NCBI RefSeq assembly: GCF_028128765.1
Contig: NZ_LBJG01000026.1
Span: 62,001 to 126,000, forward strand
Direction: 5' to 3'
DNA: 64,000 bases
Source: Bradyrhizobium sp. CCBAU 51627
GTDB lineage: Bacteria; Pseudomonadota; Alphaproteobacteria; Rhizobiales; Xanthobacteraceae
Under the pieces are notes generated by a model. That model saw nothing but the letters and a program-made list of their open reading frames with translations, was not told where the DNA came from and did no database searches. This document shows, piece after piece, positions 1-7,957 of the stretch; position 1 is the stretch's first letter, and each line of letters begins with the position of its first letter. A program made the translations under genes and the position numbers.

Positions 1-206
1 TCTCCTGTCGCTGATTGCCTATTTCTTAGAGGGGGTTCTCAGCGTCGCAGGGACTTCGTTAAGCGCCCCTCTGATGGCGGACTGAGCTGCCCCTGGCTCG
101 CTTCGCCGCCTTCGACACAACCCCTCTCTGCCCACAGTGTCGTGCCACAACGAGAGGGTTGCAACGCTTCATCGCTCGCACCGGGCCGCCAGTGGGCGGA
201 GGCCCT
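1..206. other. Left edge, no gene seen
   Basis: No convincing coding frame, RNA gene or repeat was found here. The frames I checked on the minus strand contain stops. The stretch lies downstream of the AbiU2-like gene. Confidence 0.5.
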
Positions 207-923
207 TCAACGAAGGGCTACGAACTTGCAGCCGGTCCACAACGCCTCGGCGTTTTTCTGGTCTATCCTTTGCGAGTTCTCAATCGAGAAGCTGGAGCCA
301 TTCACCCAGCAGTAGAGACTTTCGAGAATTGGTACCGAGGCATCCATCACTTTGGTTTCGTCGCCGTACTTCATTGGGTCGACAGGTCCGTTCTTCTCGC
401 GGCGTGTCGCCTCGAGGGAGTGCGCGAGGTACTTATCGCGAACGTTCATGATCGAGGCTAGCCGCGCTGATCTAAGAACTGAGCGAGCATCCGCGATTGC
501 CTGCCGCAGCTCGGTCCGAGCCTGCGATGCGCGCTCTTCTGCGAACTGCTCGTCTCTCTGATCTTGGTGCTGGCTGCGCGTCTCCTCAGCAAGCATCTCG
601 ATGAGTTCTTCATCGCCAATCAGCGCAACGACGGTCGGAATGTTCTCCTTGTCAAGATCGACGCCGTCCCAGATTGCGCAAAGACGCACGATCTCGATCT
701 GGTACATGCTGAGCTGGAAGATCCTGAACGCGTTCGCTGCATAGGATCGGGGAATTTGAGACGCCAGCACCGGCGAGAACACCACGAACGAATTGTTGGC
801 GTGCAGTTCGACCACATATAGGAAGTGATCGAGCACCTTCTTCATTTTGGCTTTGGCAAGCCGAAGCCGGTCTGGCTTCGGGAGGCGAACAATCGCCTTC
901 TCGGCATCGTTACGTTTCGACAT
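207..923 (-). CDS. AbiU2-like HEPN-domain protein
   Basis: A 238-residue soluble, mostly helical protein. The arrangement resembles the AbiU2 family: an early helix with Arg and Trp-Asp (RLCAIWD, about residues 80-86), a variable charged middle, and a late RDKYLAH segment at about residues 162-168. The last segment fits the R-x4-6-H motif of HEPN domains, many of which are RNases in toxin-antitoxin or abortive-infection systems. That role is inference; only the motif and layout are visible. I chose the ATG at 923 because the 34 residues further upstream are low-complexity and do not look like the domain. No antitoxin gene is evident next to it. Its neighbour is an IS3-family remnant, so it lies in an accessory, probably acquired, segment. 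Confidence 0.6.
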   Translation of the reverse strand: MSKRNDAEKAIVRLPKPDRLRLAKAKMKKVLDHFLYVVELHANNSFVVFSPVLASQIPRSYAANAFRIFQLSMYQIEIVRLCAIWDGVDLDKENIPTVVALIGDEELIEMLAEETRSQHQDQRDEQFAEERASQARTELRQAIADARSVLRSARLASIMNVRDKYLAHSLEATRREKNGPVDPMKYGDETKVMDASVPILESLYCWVNGSSFSIENSQRIDQKNAEALWTGCKFVALR

Positions 924-1122
924 GTTGCTATGAAGGGCTAAGCTCGGAAGGGCGGCAACAGACTGGTGCAGCTTATCCCCGCGTTTATGGTCCGTCCGTC
1001 TCCGCCCTTGCGCTTGGCACGTCATTCACCACACCTCGTGACGCCTTACCATCCCGCGCGCCCCAGCGATCCTCCGCCTCGACATGAGCACCCTGTCGCG
1101 CTGCAGAAGACAAAGATTTTGC
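924..1122. other. Intergenic, upstream of AbiU2-like gene
   Basis: No gene recognised. It should hold the promoter of the minus-strand AbiU2-like gene. It ends at the first copy of a 61-bp direct repeat. Confidence 0.4.
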
Positions 1123-1183
1123 GATTACGGGGGCAGTGCTGGACTGCACCCCTGAAGTGAGACACGATAATTACAGTGACAGT
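1123..1183 (+). repeat. 61-bp direct repeat, copy 1, with IS3/IS2-like end
   Basis: The same 61 bases recur at 2304-2364 in the same orientation with two mismatches. Positions 1140-1164 begin TGGACTGCACCCC, which resembles the terminal repeats of IS2-type IS3-family elements. The position suits the right end of the transposase remnant that stops at 1191. Confidence 0.75.
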
Positions 1184-1190
1184 CGGGTTG

Positions 1191-1571
1191 TCACGATGCG
1201 TTACCGCGGGTTGTTTTGCGCGAACGCGGCTTCGAACTCAATAGGCGACCGAGCGCCGAATGCAGGCGCTCTTTGTTGTAGACCTCCGCGATGAAGCTGT
1301 TGATGTGACGGCGAGCGTCGCCCAGATCGGCAAAGGCCCTGCCGTCGACCTCCTCGGCCTTGAGTGTCTTCATGAAGCTCTCCGCCTTGGCGTTGTCGAA
1401 GGGATTGCCCGGCCTGCTCATGCTGATGGTGATGTCACGGTCGGCGAGCCGTTGCCGATAGGCGATGGAGGCGTATTGCACGCCGCGGTCGGAGTGATGG
1501 ATCAGACTGCCAGGGGCCGGTCCCCGCGCCGCGATGGCTTTCTCCAGTGCAGCGATGGCAAGCGAGGAGCG
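1191..1571 (-). pseudogene. IS3-family transposase (OrfB) C-terminal remnant
   Basis: The minus-strand frame is open from about 1571 to the stop at 1191. It encodes the last part of an IS3-family integrase-type transposase. An HHSDRG motif holds the second catalytic Asp. A GNPFDNAKAES motif holds the catalytic Glu. The typical NxxRLHSALG tail follows. The N-terminal half, with the first catalytic Asp and the OrfA partner, is missing: a TAG at 1572-1574 closes the frame and upstream sequence does not resemble the family. It cannot be a functional transposase. An IS2-like terminal sequence at 1140-1164 lies just beyond its 3' end. Confidence 0.85.
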
Positions 1572-1768
1572 CTATTTGGAAACCTCGCAGGCGCCCAAGC
1601 CGAACTCGCAGGGCGGCAAGCATGTTCGGCTCAGCGACGTCTTCATGACCAATAAGGGAAATTGCCCTTAAAGATGCGCGCAAGCCGACAACGACCGCCT
1701 CGCTATGAGGAACCTTGCCCTACCTTGGGATGTTGCAAAAAACATACAACAGTTCAGGAGGAACTCGC

Positions 1769-2038
1769 ATGAGAATTCTGTTATTGGCTAGTGCACTGGC
1801 GGTTGCCGCTTTCGCTATTGCGACGCCGATGACCATTGCACCCGCATCAGCTCAAGTTGCCGTCGATACTCCCCTCGGCGGCGTAAGAGTGGGCCCGGAG
1901 CGGCATTATTACCGAGACTACGATCGACCCGCTTATCGCGCCTACGGATATGATCGCGGATATCGCAGTGGATGCCGCACCGTTACGATCGAACGCGACG
2001 ACGGTTCGGTCCGCAGGATCCGCCGTTGCGACTACTAG
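1769..2038 (+). CDS. Small secreted protein of unknown function
   Basis: An 89-residue protein with a clear signal peptide: MRILLL, a hydrophobic Ala-rich stretch, then ASAQ at about residues 28-31. The mature part is short, rich in Tyr, Arg, Asp and Gly, and ends in a basic stretch with two Cys. Similar small Tyr/Arg-rich periplasmic proteins are common in Bradyrhizobium, but their function is unknown. I chose ATG 1769 because CAGGAGG at 1755-1761 is well placed and the signal peptide starts there. The gene sits alone between the two 61-bp repeats and two transposase remnants. Confidence 0.75.
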   Translation: MRILLLASALAVAAFAIATPMTIAPASAQVAVDTPLGGVRVGPERHYYRDYDRPAYRAYGYDRGYRSGCRTVTIERDDGSVRRIRRCDY

Positions 2039-2303
2039 AAGATCGACTAGAAAATCGACTCCTGGCACTCACAAAAGCGCCAGGAGGACGAGGGAATTGA
2101 GAGCTTACTAAGGGCCGCCTGAGTCGGCGGCCCAGCGGCATGTGGCCTGAAGACCTTCGGCAGCCCGCTCAAGTCTGACTGGCGCCGAGACCAGATCTCG
2201 TTCGTGGTGAGCGCTTGTGGACCTGGAGCCGACATCGCTCCTCCGGCCCCGGCGAGCCACATTGAACTCGCCAGCTCCGCTCGACATGTGCGGGGGCAGC
2301 TTG
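2039..2303. other. Intergenic between small secreted gene and IS remnant
   Basis: No gene recognised. Several frames stay open by base composition only, with no domain-like sequence. Confidence 0.4.
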
Positions 2304-2364
2304 GATTACGGTGACAGTGCTGGACTGCACCCCTGAAGTGAGACACGATAATTACAGTGACAGT
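2304..2364 (+). repeat. 61-bp direct repeat, copy 2
   Basis: Second copy of the repeat at 1123-1183. The IS2-like terminal sequence is at 2321-2345. In this copy a 14-base motif (ATTACRGTGACAGT) flanks the IS end on both sides, at 2305-2318 and 2351-2364. It runs directly into an IS110-family transposase remnant. Confidence 0.75.
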
Positions 2365-2601
2365 GGCAAGCGAAAGGGCAAGCGCCCCACCCGCGGCGGC
2401 CGTGCTGGCGTCCGCTCGATCCTCTTCCTCGTCGCGGCCACCGCCGCCCGCTACGACAAAAGCCTCAAAGACTTCCGCAACAGGCTGGTCGCCGCAGGAA
2501 AGGAAAAGATGGTCATTCGGATCGCGCTTGCCCGAAAGCTTCTCGTTCGCCTCAACGCCAAAGCTCGCGATGCGCGTACCACCTACGCTAATGCAACTTG
2601 A
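2362..2601 (+). pseudogene. IS110-family transposase C-terminal remnant
   Basis: About 79 residues starting DSGKRKGKRPTRGGR and continuing through an alanine-rich helix and KMVIRIALARKLLVRLN. This matches the C-terminal Transposase_20 region of IS110/IS116/IS902-type transposases. The DEDD catalytic domain and the start of the C-terminal domain are missing. The reading frame enters directly from the 61-bp repeat, so the repeat marks the breakpoint. Not functional. Confidence 0.8.
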
Positions 2602-2651
2602 CAACAGAGATAGTCGCTCACCCAAGTGAGCCTTGTTGACCAGCGGAGTTG

Positions 2652-2676
2652 CCCTCTCCCGCAAGGGGCGAGGGCA
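2652..2676. terminator. Possible hairpin between IS remnant and winged-helix gene
   Basis: A short inverted repeat (GCCCTC ... GAGGGC) just downstream of the minus-strand winged-helix gene. There is no T-run, so it is a weak terminator candidate or a small palindromic repeat. Confidence 0.3.
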
Positions 2677-2706
2677 CAACAATCAGCACCGCGATGACAG
2701 CGGAGC

Positions 2707-3006
2707 CTACCCCTGCTTCCCCGCAATGATCTCCTGCAACGTCGCCACATGCCGCGCGAAGGCGCCGCGGCCCGCTGCCGTAGCCGTCACCGTGGTCTGC
2801 GGCTTCTTCCCCACGAACGCCTTCTCCACCGAGACGTAACCCGCCTTCGCCAGCGTCTCGATGTGCGCGCCGAGATTGCCGTCGGTGGCGCCGGTGAGTT
2901 TTTTCAGGCGTGCGAATTCGAGGCCCGAGGCCGCCGGCAGCGCGTTCAGGGCCGCCATGATCTTCAGCCGCAGCGGCTGGTGGATGATGTCGTCGAGCTC
3001 GGCCAT
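2707..3006 (-). CDS. Winged-helix DNA-binding regulator
   Basis: A 99-residue protein forming one compact winged helix-turn-helix domain of the ArsR/MarR-like HTH type. It begins MAELDDIIHQPLRLKIMAAL; the segment LKKLTGATDGNLGAHIETL is the likely helix-turn-helix, and KKPQTTVTATAAG the wing. Such proteins usually act as dimeric repressors. The start overlaps the stop of the upstream membrane-protein gene by one base (TGATG), so the two are translationally coupled. The frame stays open upstream, but that sequence overlaps the membrane-protein gene and is a shadow. Effector and target are unknown; autoregulation of the operon is plausible. Confidence 0.8.
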   Translation of the reverse strand: MAELDDIIHQPLRLKIMAALNALPAASGLEFARLKKLTGATDGNLGAHIETLAKAGYVSVEKAFVGKKPQTTVTATAAGRGAFARHVATLQEIIAGKQG

Positions 3007-3557
3007 CAGATGCGCCGCATCCAGAGGCCGCCGAGGATCAGGCCGCCGCCGTTGACGAAGGCCATCCAGAGCGGGAATGGCGCGCCGATAATGAAGTAGC
3101 CGATCAGCGTCAGCGCGCTGATGCCGAGGCCGATCGCGACGAAGGCCGTGCCGAACCAGAGACCGGCGAGCATGTAGAACAGCATGAAATAAACGGGCCA
3201 GAACGCCCCGAGCTCGCGCGGGCCGAAATGACCGAGCACATTGGTGCAGATATAGCCGAAGGCGAAGAACAGCGCGAAGACCAGCACGATCCTGAGATCG
3301 AACGCCGCAGCCTGGGCTCGCGGGGGCGTGAGCAATCTGATCGCGACCAGGCCGCCGACGCCGAGAATGTCGACGGCGGGCCAGGCATAGACTGCGTAGA
3401 ACGGCCACGCCCAGGTCACGACGTTGCCCGCGAAGACCAGGACACCCCACCAGATCGCCCCGATGCTGGCCAGCTCATAGAGCTGGGACTGCCGCAGGCG
3501 CTGGACGATGTCGTCGATGTCGGCGAGCGCTTCGGCCGCCTGCTTGCTGTCGATCAT
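3006..3557 (-). CDS. Multi-pass membrane protein, unknown function
   Basis: A 183-residue inner-membrane protein. A short cytosolic N-terminal helix (residues 1-25) precedes about five hydrophobic segments at roughly 30-52, 60-77, 90-110, 121-142 and 145-180. The size and the location directly before a small winged-helix regulator recall membrane proteins encoded with ArsR/PadR-like regulators, which may sense a membrane signal. Its ATG overlaps the stop of the upstream hydrolase gene (ATGA) and its stop overlaps the regulator start, so all three are expressed as one coupled unit. Confidence 0.75.
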   Translation of the reverse strand: MIDSKQAAEALADIDDIVQRLRQSQLYELASIGAIWWGVLVFAGNVVTWAWPFYAVYAWPAVDILGVGGLVAIRLLTPPRAQAAAFDLRIVLVFALFFAFGYICTNVLGHFGPRELGAFWPVYFMLFYMLAGLWFGTAFVAIGLGISALTLIGYFIIGAPFPLWMAFVNGGGLILGGLWMRRI

Positions 3558-4564
3558 GACTGCCCTGCCCCTCTGGTCGCAGCGTCCTCGGCAATTGCAT
3601 TGACCGCCTTCGGATTGGTGACGATGCCCATGTGGTTGACGCCCTCGATCAGCTTGACGTCCACGTCGGGCTTGATGACCTGCACGGCCTCGGCATATTT
3701 TCCTGATATCATCATCTCGTCCTCGGTGCCGCCGAAGATCGTCATCGGATGCGTCACGCGCGGCAGGTCGAGACGATAGCCGCGCGTCGCAAAGTTGCGC
3801 ATCAGGCGGTCGGAATAGGTCGGGGTCAGGATCGCTTCCGAACTGGCAGGCACCGCGAAGGCGAGCACCGGAAGCTGGGAGCAGCAGTCGATGCCGATCT
3901 TGCGCAGAGCGGTGAGGCCGAGAAAGCGCGGAATGTCGGCATTGGCCCAGCCGCCGGAATGCGGCCGGTTGGTCGGCGCGTCATAGCCGAGATAGGGCGC
4001 GACCAGCACGGTGCGCACGAACATGTCCTGGATGATCGGCGTCGCCGCCACCCGCAGCGCGAAGCCGGCGCCGGCGGAATGGCCGACCAGGGTCAGCGGC
4101 AGATCCGGCGCGGACTTGCGGACATGGGCGACGAAGTCGACGAGATCGTCCTCGAGCTGGCCGACATAGCCGATATCCCCGCGCGTGCCCGAGGCGCCGT
4201 GACCGCGGATGTCCAGCGCCCAGGTCTCGACGCCGTGCGCGGCCATGGCAGCGGTCAACGCGTGATTGATCGTCCCGGAGGAGCCGGACGAGCCGTGGAT
4301 GAAGATCGCACCGCGGCGCGTGGCGGCGCCGCCGGCTGCGTAATGGCGATAGCCGAGCCAGGTGCCGTCACGGGCCTGGAAACGCTCCAGCGCCGGCAGG
4401 GTCGACATGTCGACGCCCTTGACGGAGCTGGAGACCGAACGCATCTCGGGCGGCCGCTGCAGCGGCGTCGCGATCAAGGCGGTGAAGATCAGAGCGACGG
4501 CCCCAACCGCGCACAGCCCCCATTTGAACAAGCCCAGCACCCCTCGCAGCAGACGCGTCGCCAT
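3554..4564 (-). CDS. Membrane-anchored alpha/beta hydrolase (serine)
   Basis: A 336-residue protein with an N-terminal hydrophobic anchor or uncleaved signal (about residues 8-32), followed by an alpha/beta-hydrolase fold. HGSSGSSG is the oxyanion-hole region. GHSAGAG carries the nucleophilic Ser. GTEDEM supplies the acidic residue and VNHMG the catalytic His. It looks like a monoacylglycerol-lipase or lysophospholipase-type esterase facing the periplasm; the substrate is unknown. I chose ATG 4564 because GGAG is well spaced upstream; an in-frame TTG two codons earlier is less likely. It is the first gene of a three-gene coupled operon and is divergent from xseA, with 137 bp between. Confidence 0.8.
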   Translation of the reverse strand: MATRLLRGVLGLFKWGLCAVGAVALIFTALIATPLQRPPEMRSVSSSVKGVDMSTLPALERFQARDGTWLGYRHYAAGGAATRRGAIFIHGSSGSSGTINHALTAAMAAHGVETWALDIRGHGASGTRGDIGYVGQLEDDLVDFVAHVRKSAPDLPLTLVGHSAGAGFALRVAATPIIQDMFVRTVLVAPYLGYDAPTNRPHSGGWANADIPRFLGLTALRKIGIDCCSQLPVLAFAVPASSEAILTPTYSDRLMRNFATRGYRLDLPRVTHPMTIFGGTEDEMMISGKYAEAVQVIKPDVDVKLIEGVNHMGIVTNPKAVNAIAEDAATRGAGQS

Positions 4565-4701
4565 GGCCAAACTCCGAGATCAAGGATCAATAGATAACTC
4601 TATATTACAGAGTACTCTTTCGATCAAGAGGCTGGATGGCGCTATCAGGCGAAAATCCTTAACGTCTGAAGCGAACCCCAAAATGCCGAATCGATTGCCA
4701 G

Positions 4702-6324
4702 ATGCCGCCTGCGGAACAACTTCACAACGCGCCCGAATTCACCGTCTCCGAGCTCTCCCAGTCCCTGAAGCGGACGGTCGAGGACACCTATGGCCATGTC
4801 CGGGTCCGCGGCGAAATCTCCGGCTTCCGCGGCGCCCATTCCTCCGGCCATTGCTATTTCGCGCTCAAGGACGAGAGCGCCAAGATCGAGGCGGTGATCT
4901 GGAAGGGCGTGCACGGCCGCATGCGCTTCAAGCCCCAGGAGGGGCTCGAGGTGATCGCGACCGGCAAGCTCACGACCTATCCGGGCTCGTCAAAGTACCA
5001 GATCGTCATCGAGGCGCTGGAGCCGGCCGGCATCGGCGCGCTGATGGCGCTGATGGAGGAGCGCAAGAAGAAGCTCGCCGCCGAGGGCCTGTTCGACGAA
5101 GCGCGCAAGCAGCTGCTGCCGTGGCTGCCCGAGGTGATCGGCGTCGTCACCTCGCCGACCGGCGCCGTGATCCGCGACATCCTGCACCGGCTGGAGGACC
5201 GCTTTCCCCGCCGCGTGCTGGTGTGGCCGGTGAAAGTTCAAGGCGAAGGCTCGGCCGAGCAGGTCGCGGCCGCGATCCGCGGCTTCAACGCGCTGCCGGA
5301 GGGCGGCAGGATTCCGCGGCCCGACGTCTTGATCGTCGCGCGCGGCGGCGGCTCGCTGGAGGATCTCTGGTCGTTCAACGAGGAGATCGTGGTCCGCGCG
5401 GCGGCCGAGAGCATGATCCCGCTGATCTCGGCGGTCGGCCACGAGACCGACATCACGCTGATCGATTTCGTCGCCGACAAGCGCGCGCCGACGCCGACGG
5501 CGGCGGCCGAAATGGCGGTGCCGGTGCGCAGCGACCTGTTCGTCGAGGTCGCCGACCTCGCCCGGCGCACGCGGGCCTGCTGGCAGCGCGGCCATGAAAA
5601 CCGCCGCAACGAGCTTCGCGCAGCCGCGCGCGCGTTGCCGGCTGCAACAGACTTGCTCGCGATCCCCAGGCAGCGGCTGGATTCGGCCGGCAGCGCCCTG
5701 CCCCGCGGGCTCAAGGCCAACACGCATGCGCATTTCCGCAGGTTCACCGCCGCAAGCGCCAAGCTGACGCTGCGGGTGCTGCACGGCCAGATCGCGCAGG
5801 CCGACCATCGCCTCACCGTGTGCGGCGAGCGGCTCGGCCTCTCGGCGCGCTCGCTGCTGCGGCAGCGGCGCGACCGCTTCGCCGGGCTTGAAGTGCGCCT
5901 GCGCGCCTCAAAACTCTCCAACGCGCAGGCGCAGCGCAACGCGATTGCCCGCCAGCGCGAGCGCACGCATCGGCTTTCCGAACGCGCCGGCCGCGCGCTT
6001 CTCACGCTGCTGCAGCGACTCGATGCCCGCGTCGAGAACAGCGGCAAGCTGCTCTCCGCGCTGTCCTATCGCGGCGTGCTCGCCCGCGGCTTCGCGCTGG
6101 TGCGCGATGATTCAGGGCATCCCTTGCATTCGGCCGACAGCGTGGGGCCGAACGCGCGGATCGCGATCGAGTTTGCGGATGGTCGCGTCGGCGCGACCGC
6201 GGATGCGGACCGGCCGGCGCCGACCGCGAAGCGCGCGCCATCCCAACCGAAGGCGGCGACGCAAGAAACGAAGCCAGCACCGAAGCGCATGGCGAAACCG
6301 GTGGATCAGGGCAGTTTGTTCTGA
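4702..6324 (+). CDS. xseA: Exodeoxyribonuclease VII large subunit
   Basis: A 540-residue protein, somewhat longer than the E. coli enzyme (about 456) because of a low-complexity Pro/Lys tail. The N-terminal OB-fold runs from FTVSELSQSLK to the YQIVIEALEP region (about 10-105). The catalytic region includes GVVTSPTGAVIRDIL, a Gly-rich RGGGSLEDLWSFNEE motif and SAVGHETDITLIDFVAD. A long coiled-coil follows, and a final RGFALVRD segment is typical of XseA. With the small subunit XseB, not encoded nearby, it degrades single-stranded DNA to acid-insoluble oligonucleotides in repair. The cytosolic location and reaction follow from the family. ATG 4702 matches the usual N-terminus. Confidence 0.97.
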   Translation: MPPAEQLHNAPEFTVSELSQSLKRTVEDTYGHVRVRGEISGFRGAHSSGHCYFALKDESAKIEAVIWKGVHGRMRFKPQEGLEVIATGKLTTYPGSSKYQIVIEALEPAGIGALMALMEERKKKLAAEGLFDEARKQLLPWLPEVIGVVTSPTGAVIRDILHRLEDRFPRRVLVWPVKVQGEGSAEQVAAAIRGFNALPEGGRIPRPDVLIVARGGGSLEDLWSFNEEIVVRAAAESMIPLISAVGHETDITLIDFVADKRAPTPTAAAEMAVPVRSDLFVEVADLARRTRACWQRGHENRRNELRAAARALPAATDLLAIPRQRLDSAGSALPRGLKANTHAHFRRFTAASAKLTLRVLHGQIAQADHRLTVCGERLGLSARSLLRQRRDRFAGLEVRLRASKLSNAQAQRNAIARQRERTHRLSERAGRALLTLLQRLDARVENSGKLLSALSYRGVLARGFALVRDDSGHPLHSADSVGPNARIAIEFADGRVGATADADRPAPTAKRAPSQPKAATQETKPAPKRMAKPVDQGSLF

Positions 6325-6349
6325 GGCGCGATGGCGGCGCTCCGCTTTG

Positions 6350-6455
6350 GCTGTCATTCCCCGCGAAAGCGGGGAATCCAGTACGCCGCGGCTTCTCGGT
6401 GAATCACAGACGCCTCGGCGTACTGGATCGCCCGGTCAAGCCGGGCGATGACAGC
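6350..6455. repeat. Palindromic intergenic repeat (type A)
   Basis: Ends GCTGTCAT ... ATGACAGC form inverted repeats, with nested palindromes (CCCCGCGAAAGCGGGG, CGCCCGG...CCGGGCG) and two copies of a CCAGTACGCC/GGCGTACTGG arm. Similar elements occur at 27411-27490 and 35004-35088. It may also act as the terminator of xseA. Confidence 0.75.
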
Positions 6456-6471
6456 GATCGAGTGGAAGCAC

Positions 6472-6621
6472 CTACCGGCAGGACAAGCCCGCGTCGATCG
6501 TGGTCCAGAAGCCGCAATGATCAGGCGCTCGTTCGGGCGAGCCGGCGTGGGCTTCGAACAGGAACACCGCGACGGTGAAGACGGCCAGTGCGGACGAGAA
6601 GATGAGGATGCGGTTACGCAT
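6472..6621 (-). CDS. Small signal-peptide protein, hypothetical
   Basis: A 49-residue frame beginning MRNRILIFSSALAVFTVAVF, a basic start followed by a hydrophobic segment, then EAHAGSPE and a short tail with two Cys. It could be a secreted peptide with one disulfide or a small membrane-anchored protein. No strong ribosome-binding site is visible. It lies just after the type A repeat and 97 bp downstream of the dienelactone-hydrolase-like gene on the same strand. Confidence 0.5.
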   Translation of the reverse strand: MRNRILIFSSALAVFTVAVFLFEAHAGSPERAPDHCGFWTTIDAGLSCR

Positions 6622-6718
6622 GAGAGATGCGTTTAGCCGACATCTTGGTCGAACTAAGGCGCCGATATCGGCGGAACCCGCCTTCGCTGTTCGAGCTGCG
6701 GCGCGGCAGGCCCGCCAG

Positions 6719-7549
6719 CTACCGCGCCAGCCACTTCGCCACTTCCTTCTGCGAGTCCGCGCGCGCCTCGGAATCGGTGCCGAGATGGCCGTGCTCGGGC
6801 GTGGCGGCATCAAGGCTGCCGCTTGCTGCGTGCAGCGGCATGTTGGCGCGGTCGAAATCGTGATAGGCGCCGGGATAGACCACGATGCGCGCGAGCGCGC
6901 TGCGGCCGTAGGCACCCTCCACCATCTGGCGGCAGGCCGGCGGCGAGGAGACGTCGTCATTGGCGCCGATCAATAGCAGCGTCGGCACCCGCGTGCTCCA
7001 GCCGAGACCGGCGGAAATCCGGCAATCCGGATAGAACGCGATCGCGGCGCGGAAATCCGGGCCCGCATCGCGGCCTGCGGCCTGCGGACGCACCGCCCAG
7101 AGCAGCGCACTGGCGCCGTTGGCCCAGCCGATCAGGCTGACGCGGTTGCGCGCCACCCAATTCTGCTTCATCAGCCAGGCGCGCGACGCCGCGATGTCGA
7201 TGACGCGCTCGCGCCGCGCCTTGACGTGCATCTCCTTGACGCGGCATTGCGGCCCGAGCTCGCGCGAGCCGTAGCTGTCCGGCAGCAGGACGGCATTCCC
7301 CGCCTTGAGCAGGCGCTCGGCCCAGTCGCGATAGCGCGGCAGGACGGAATCGGACCGGCTGCCGAGGCCGCCGCAGCCATGCAGCGCGATCACGGTCGGG
7401 AAGGGACCCGCCCCCTCCGGCTTGAAGAGCTGCGCATGCAGGACGCCCGAGGACAGCGGAATTTCGACCTGCGCAGGCGCGGGCGCTGGCGCGGCTTGCA
7501 CGGCCGAGATCGAAAGCGTCAGGAACAGGGCGGAAAGTACGGGGCGCAT
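6719..7549 (-). CDS. Secreted dienelactone-hydrolase-like protein, nucleophile replaced by Ala
   Basis: A 276-residue protein with a signal peptide (MRPVLSALFLTLSISAVQAA) and an alpha/beta-hydrolase fold of the dienelactone hydrolase type. HGCGG (about residues 57-61) is the oxyanion region. The nucleophile elbow reads GWANG, so Ala143 stands where Ser or Cys is expected; I checked the bases (GGC TGG GCC AAC GGC). Asp198 (GANDD) and His230 (AYHDFD) of a triad are present. It may therefore be non-hydrolytic, or use another residue. I chose ATG 7549 for the signal peptide although no clear Shine-Dalgarno is visible; an upstream in-frame ATG would add 23 basic residues. Confidence 0.75.
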   Translation of the reverse strand: MRPVLSALFLTLSISAVQAAPAPAPAQVEIPLSSGVLHAQLFKPEGAGPFPTVIALHGCGGLGSRSDSVLPRYRDWAERLLKAGNAVLLPDSYGSRELGPQCRVKEMHVKARRERVIDIAASRAWLMKQNWVARNRVSLIGWANGASALLWAVRPQAAGRDAGPDFRAAIAFYPDCRISAGLGWSTRVPTLLLIGANDDVSSPPACRQMVEGAYGRSALARIVVYPGAYHDFDRANMPLHAASGSLDAATPEHGHLGTDSEARADSQKEVAKWLAR

Positions 7550-7716
7550 CGGACTCTGTCGCAGGAGGTGCCGCACGGCCTCAAGCACTATCATGCGCAA
7601 ACGGCGGCAAAACATCACAAACCGGTGGGTTTAACGGGCGGACAAGCCACCCTATCTGTGGTACATCCACAGCAACACATCGTGCCCTCCAGGGCCTCCC
7701 ACGGAGACTTTCGACC

Positions 7717-7941
7717 GTGCTGAACAAGTTCGGCCCCTCGGGCCATGGCGAAGCGCAAGTGCAATATCTCGACGGCGATTTCCGCGTGATCTCGCCGGGA
7801 ACGTTCGTGCGCTGCGCCATCACTGACACGCGGATCCCGCTCGACGAGCTGAAATACTGGAGCGTGGACCTGCAAGAGGCCTACGCCACGCCCGCCGCGG
7901 TGCTGCAGCGGCATTTTCCGGGTGCGCTGAAGCAGCCGTGA
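7717..7941 (+). CDS. DUF2093 family protein
   Basis: A 74-residue protein with the DUF2093 pattern: AQVQYLDGDFRVISPGTFVRCAITD then IPLDELKYWSVDLQEAYATP. The family is restricted mainly to alphaproteobacteria and has no known function. The start is a GTG with GGAGA at 7703-7707. It is divergent from the dienelactone-hydrolase-like gene. No signal peptide or membrane segment, so cytosolic. Confidence 0.85.
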   Translation: MLNKFGPSGHGEAQVQYLDGDFRVISPGTFVRCAITDTRIPLDELKYWSVDLQEAYATPAAVLQRHFPGALKQP

Positions 7942-7957
7942 CGCTTCGCCCGCGTGG

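Noticed and set aside
1123..2364. Prophage attachment sites formed by the 61-bp repeats
   Set aside because: No integrase or phage genes lie between; an IS origin explains the repeats better.
3749..4597. Plus-strand frame over the alpha/beta hydrolase
   Set aside because: Low-complexity Arg/Ala/Gly shadow; the hydrolase has a complete triad on the minus strand.
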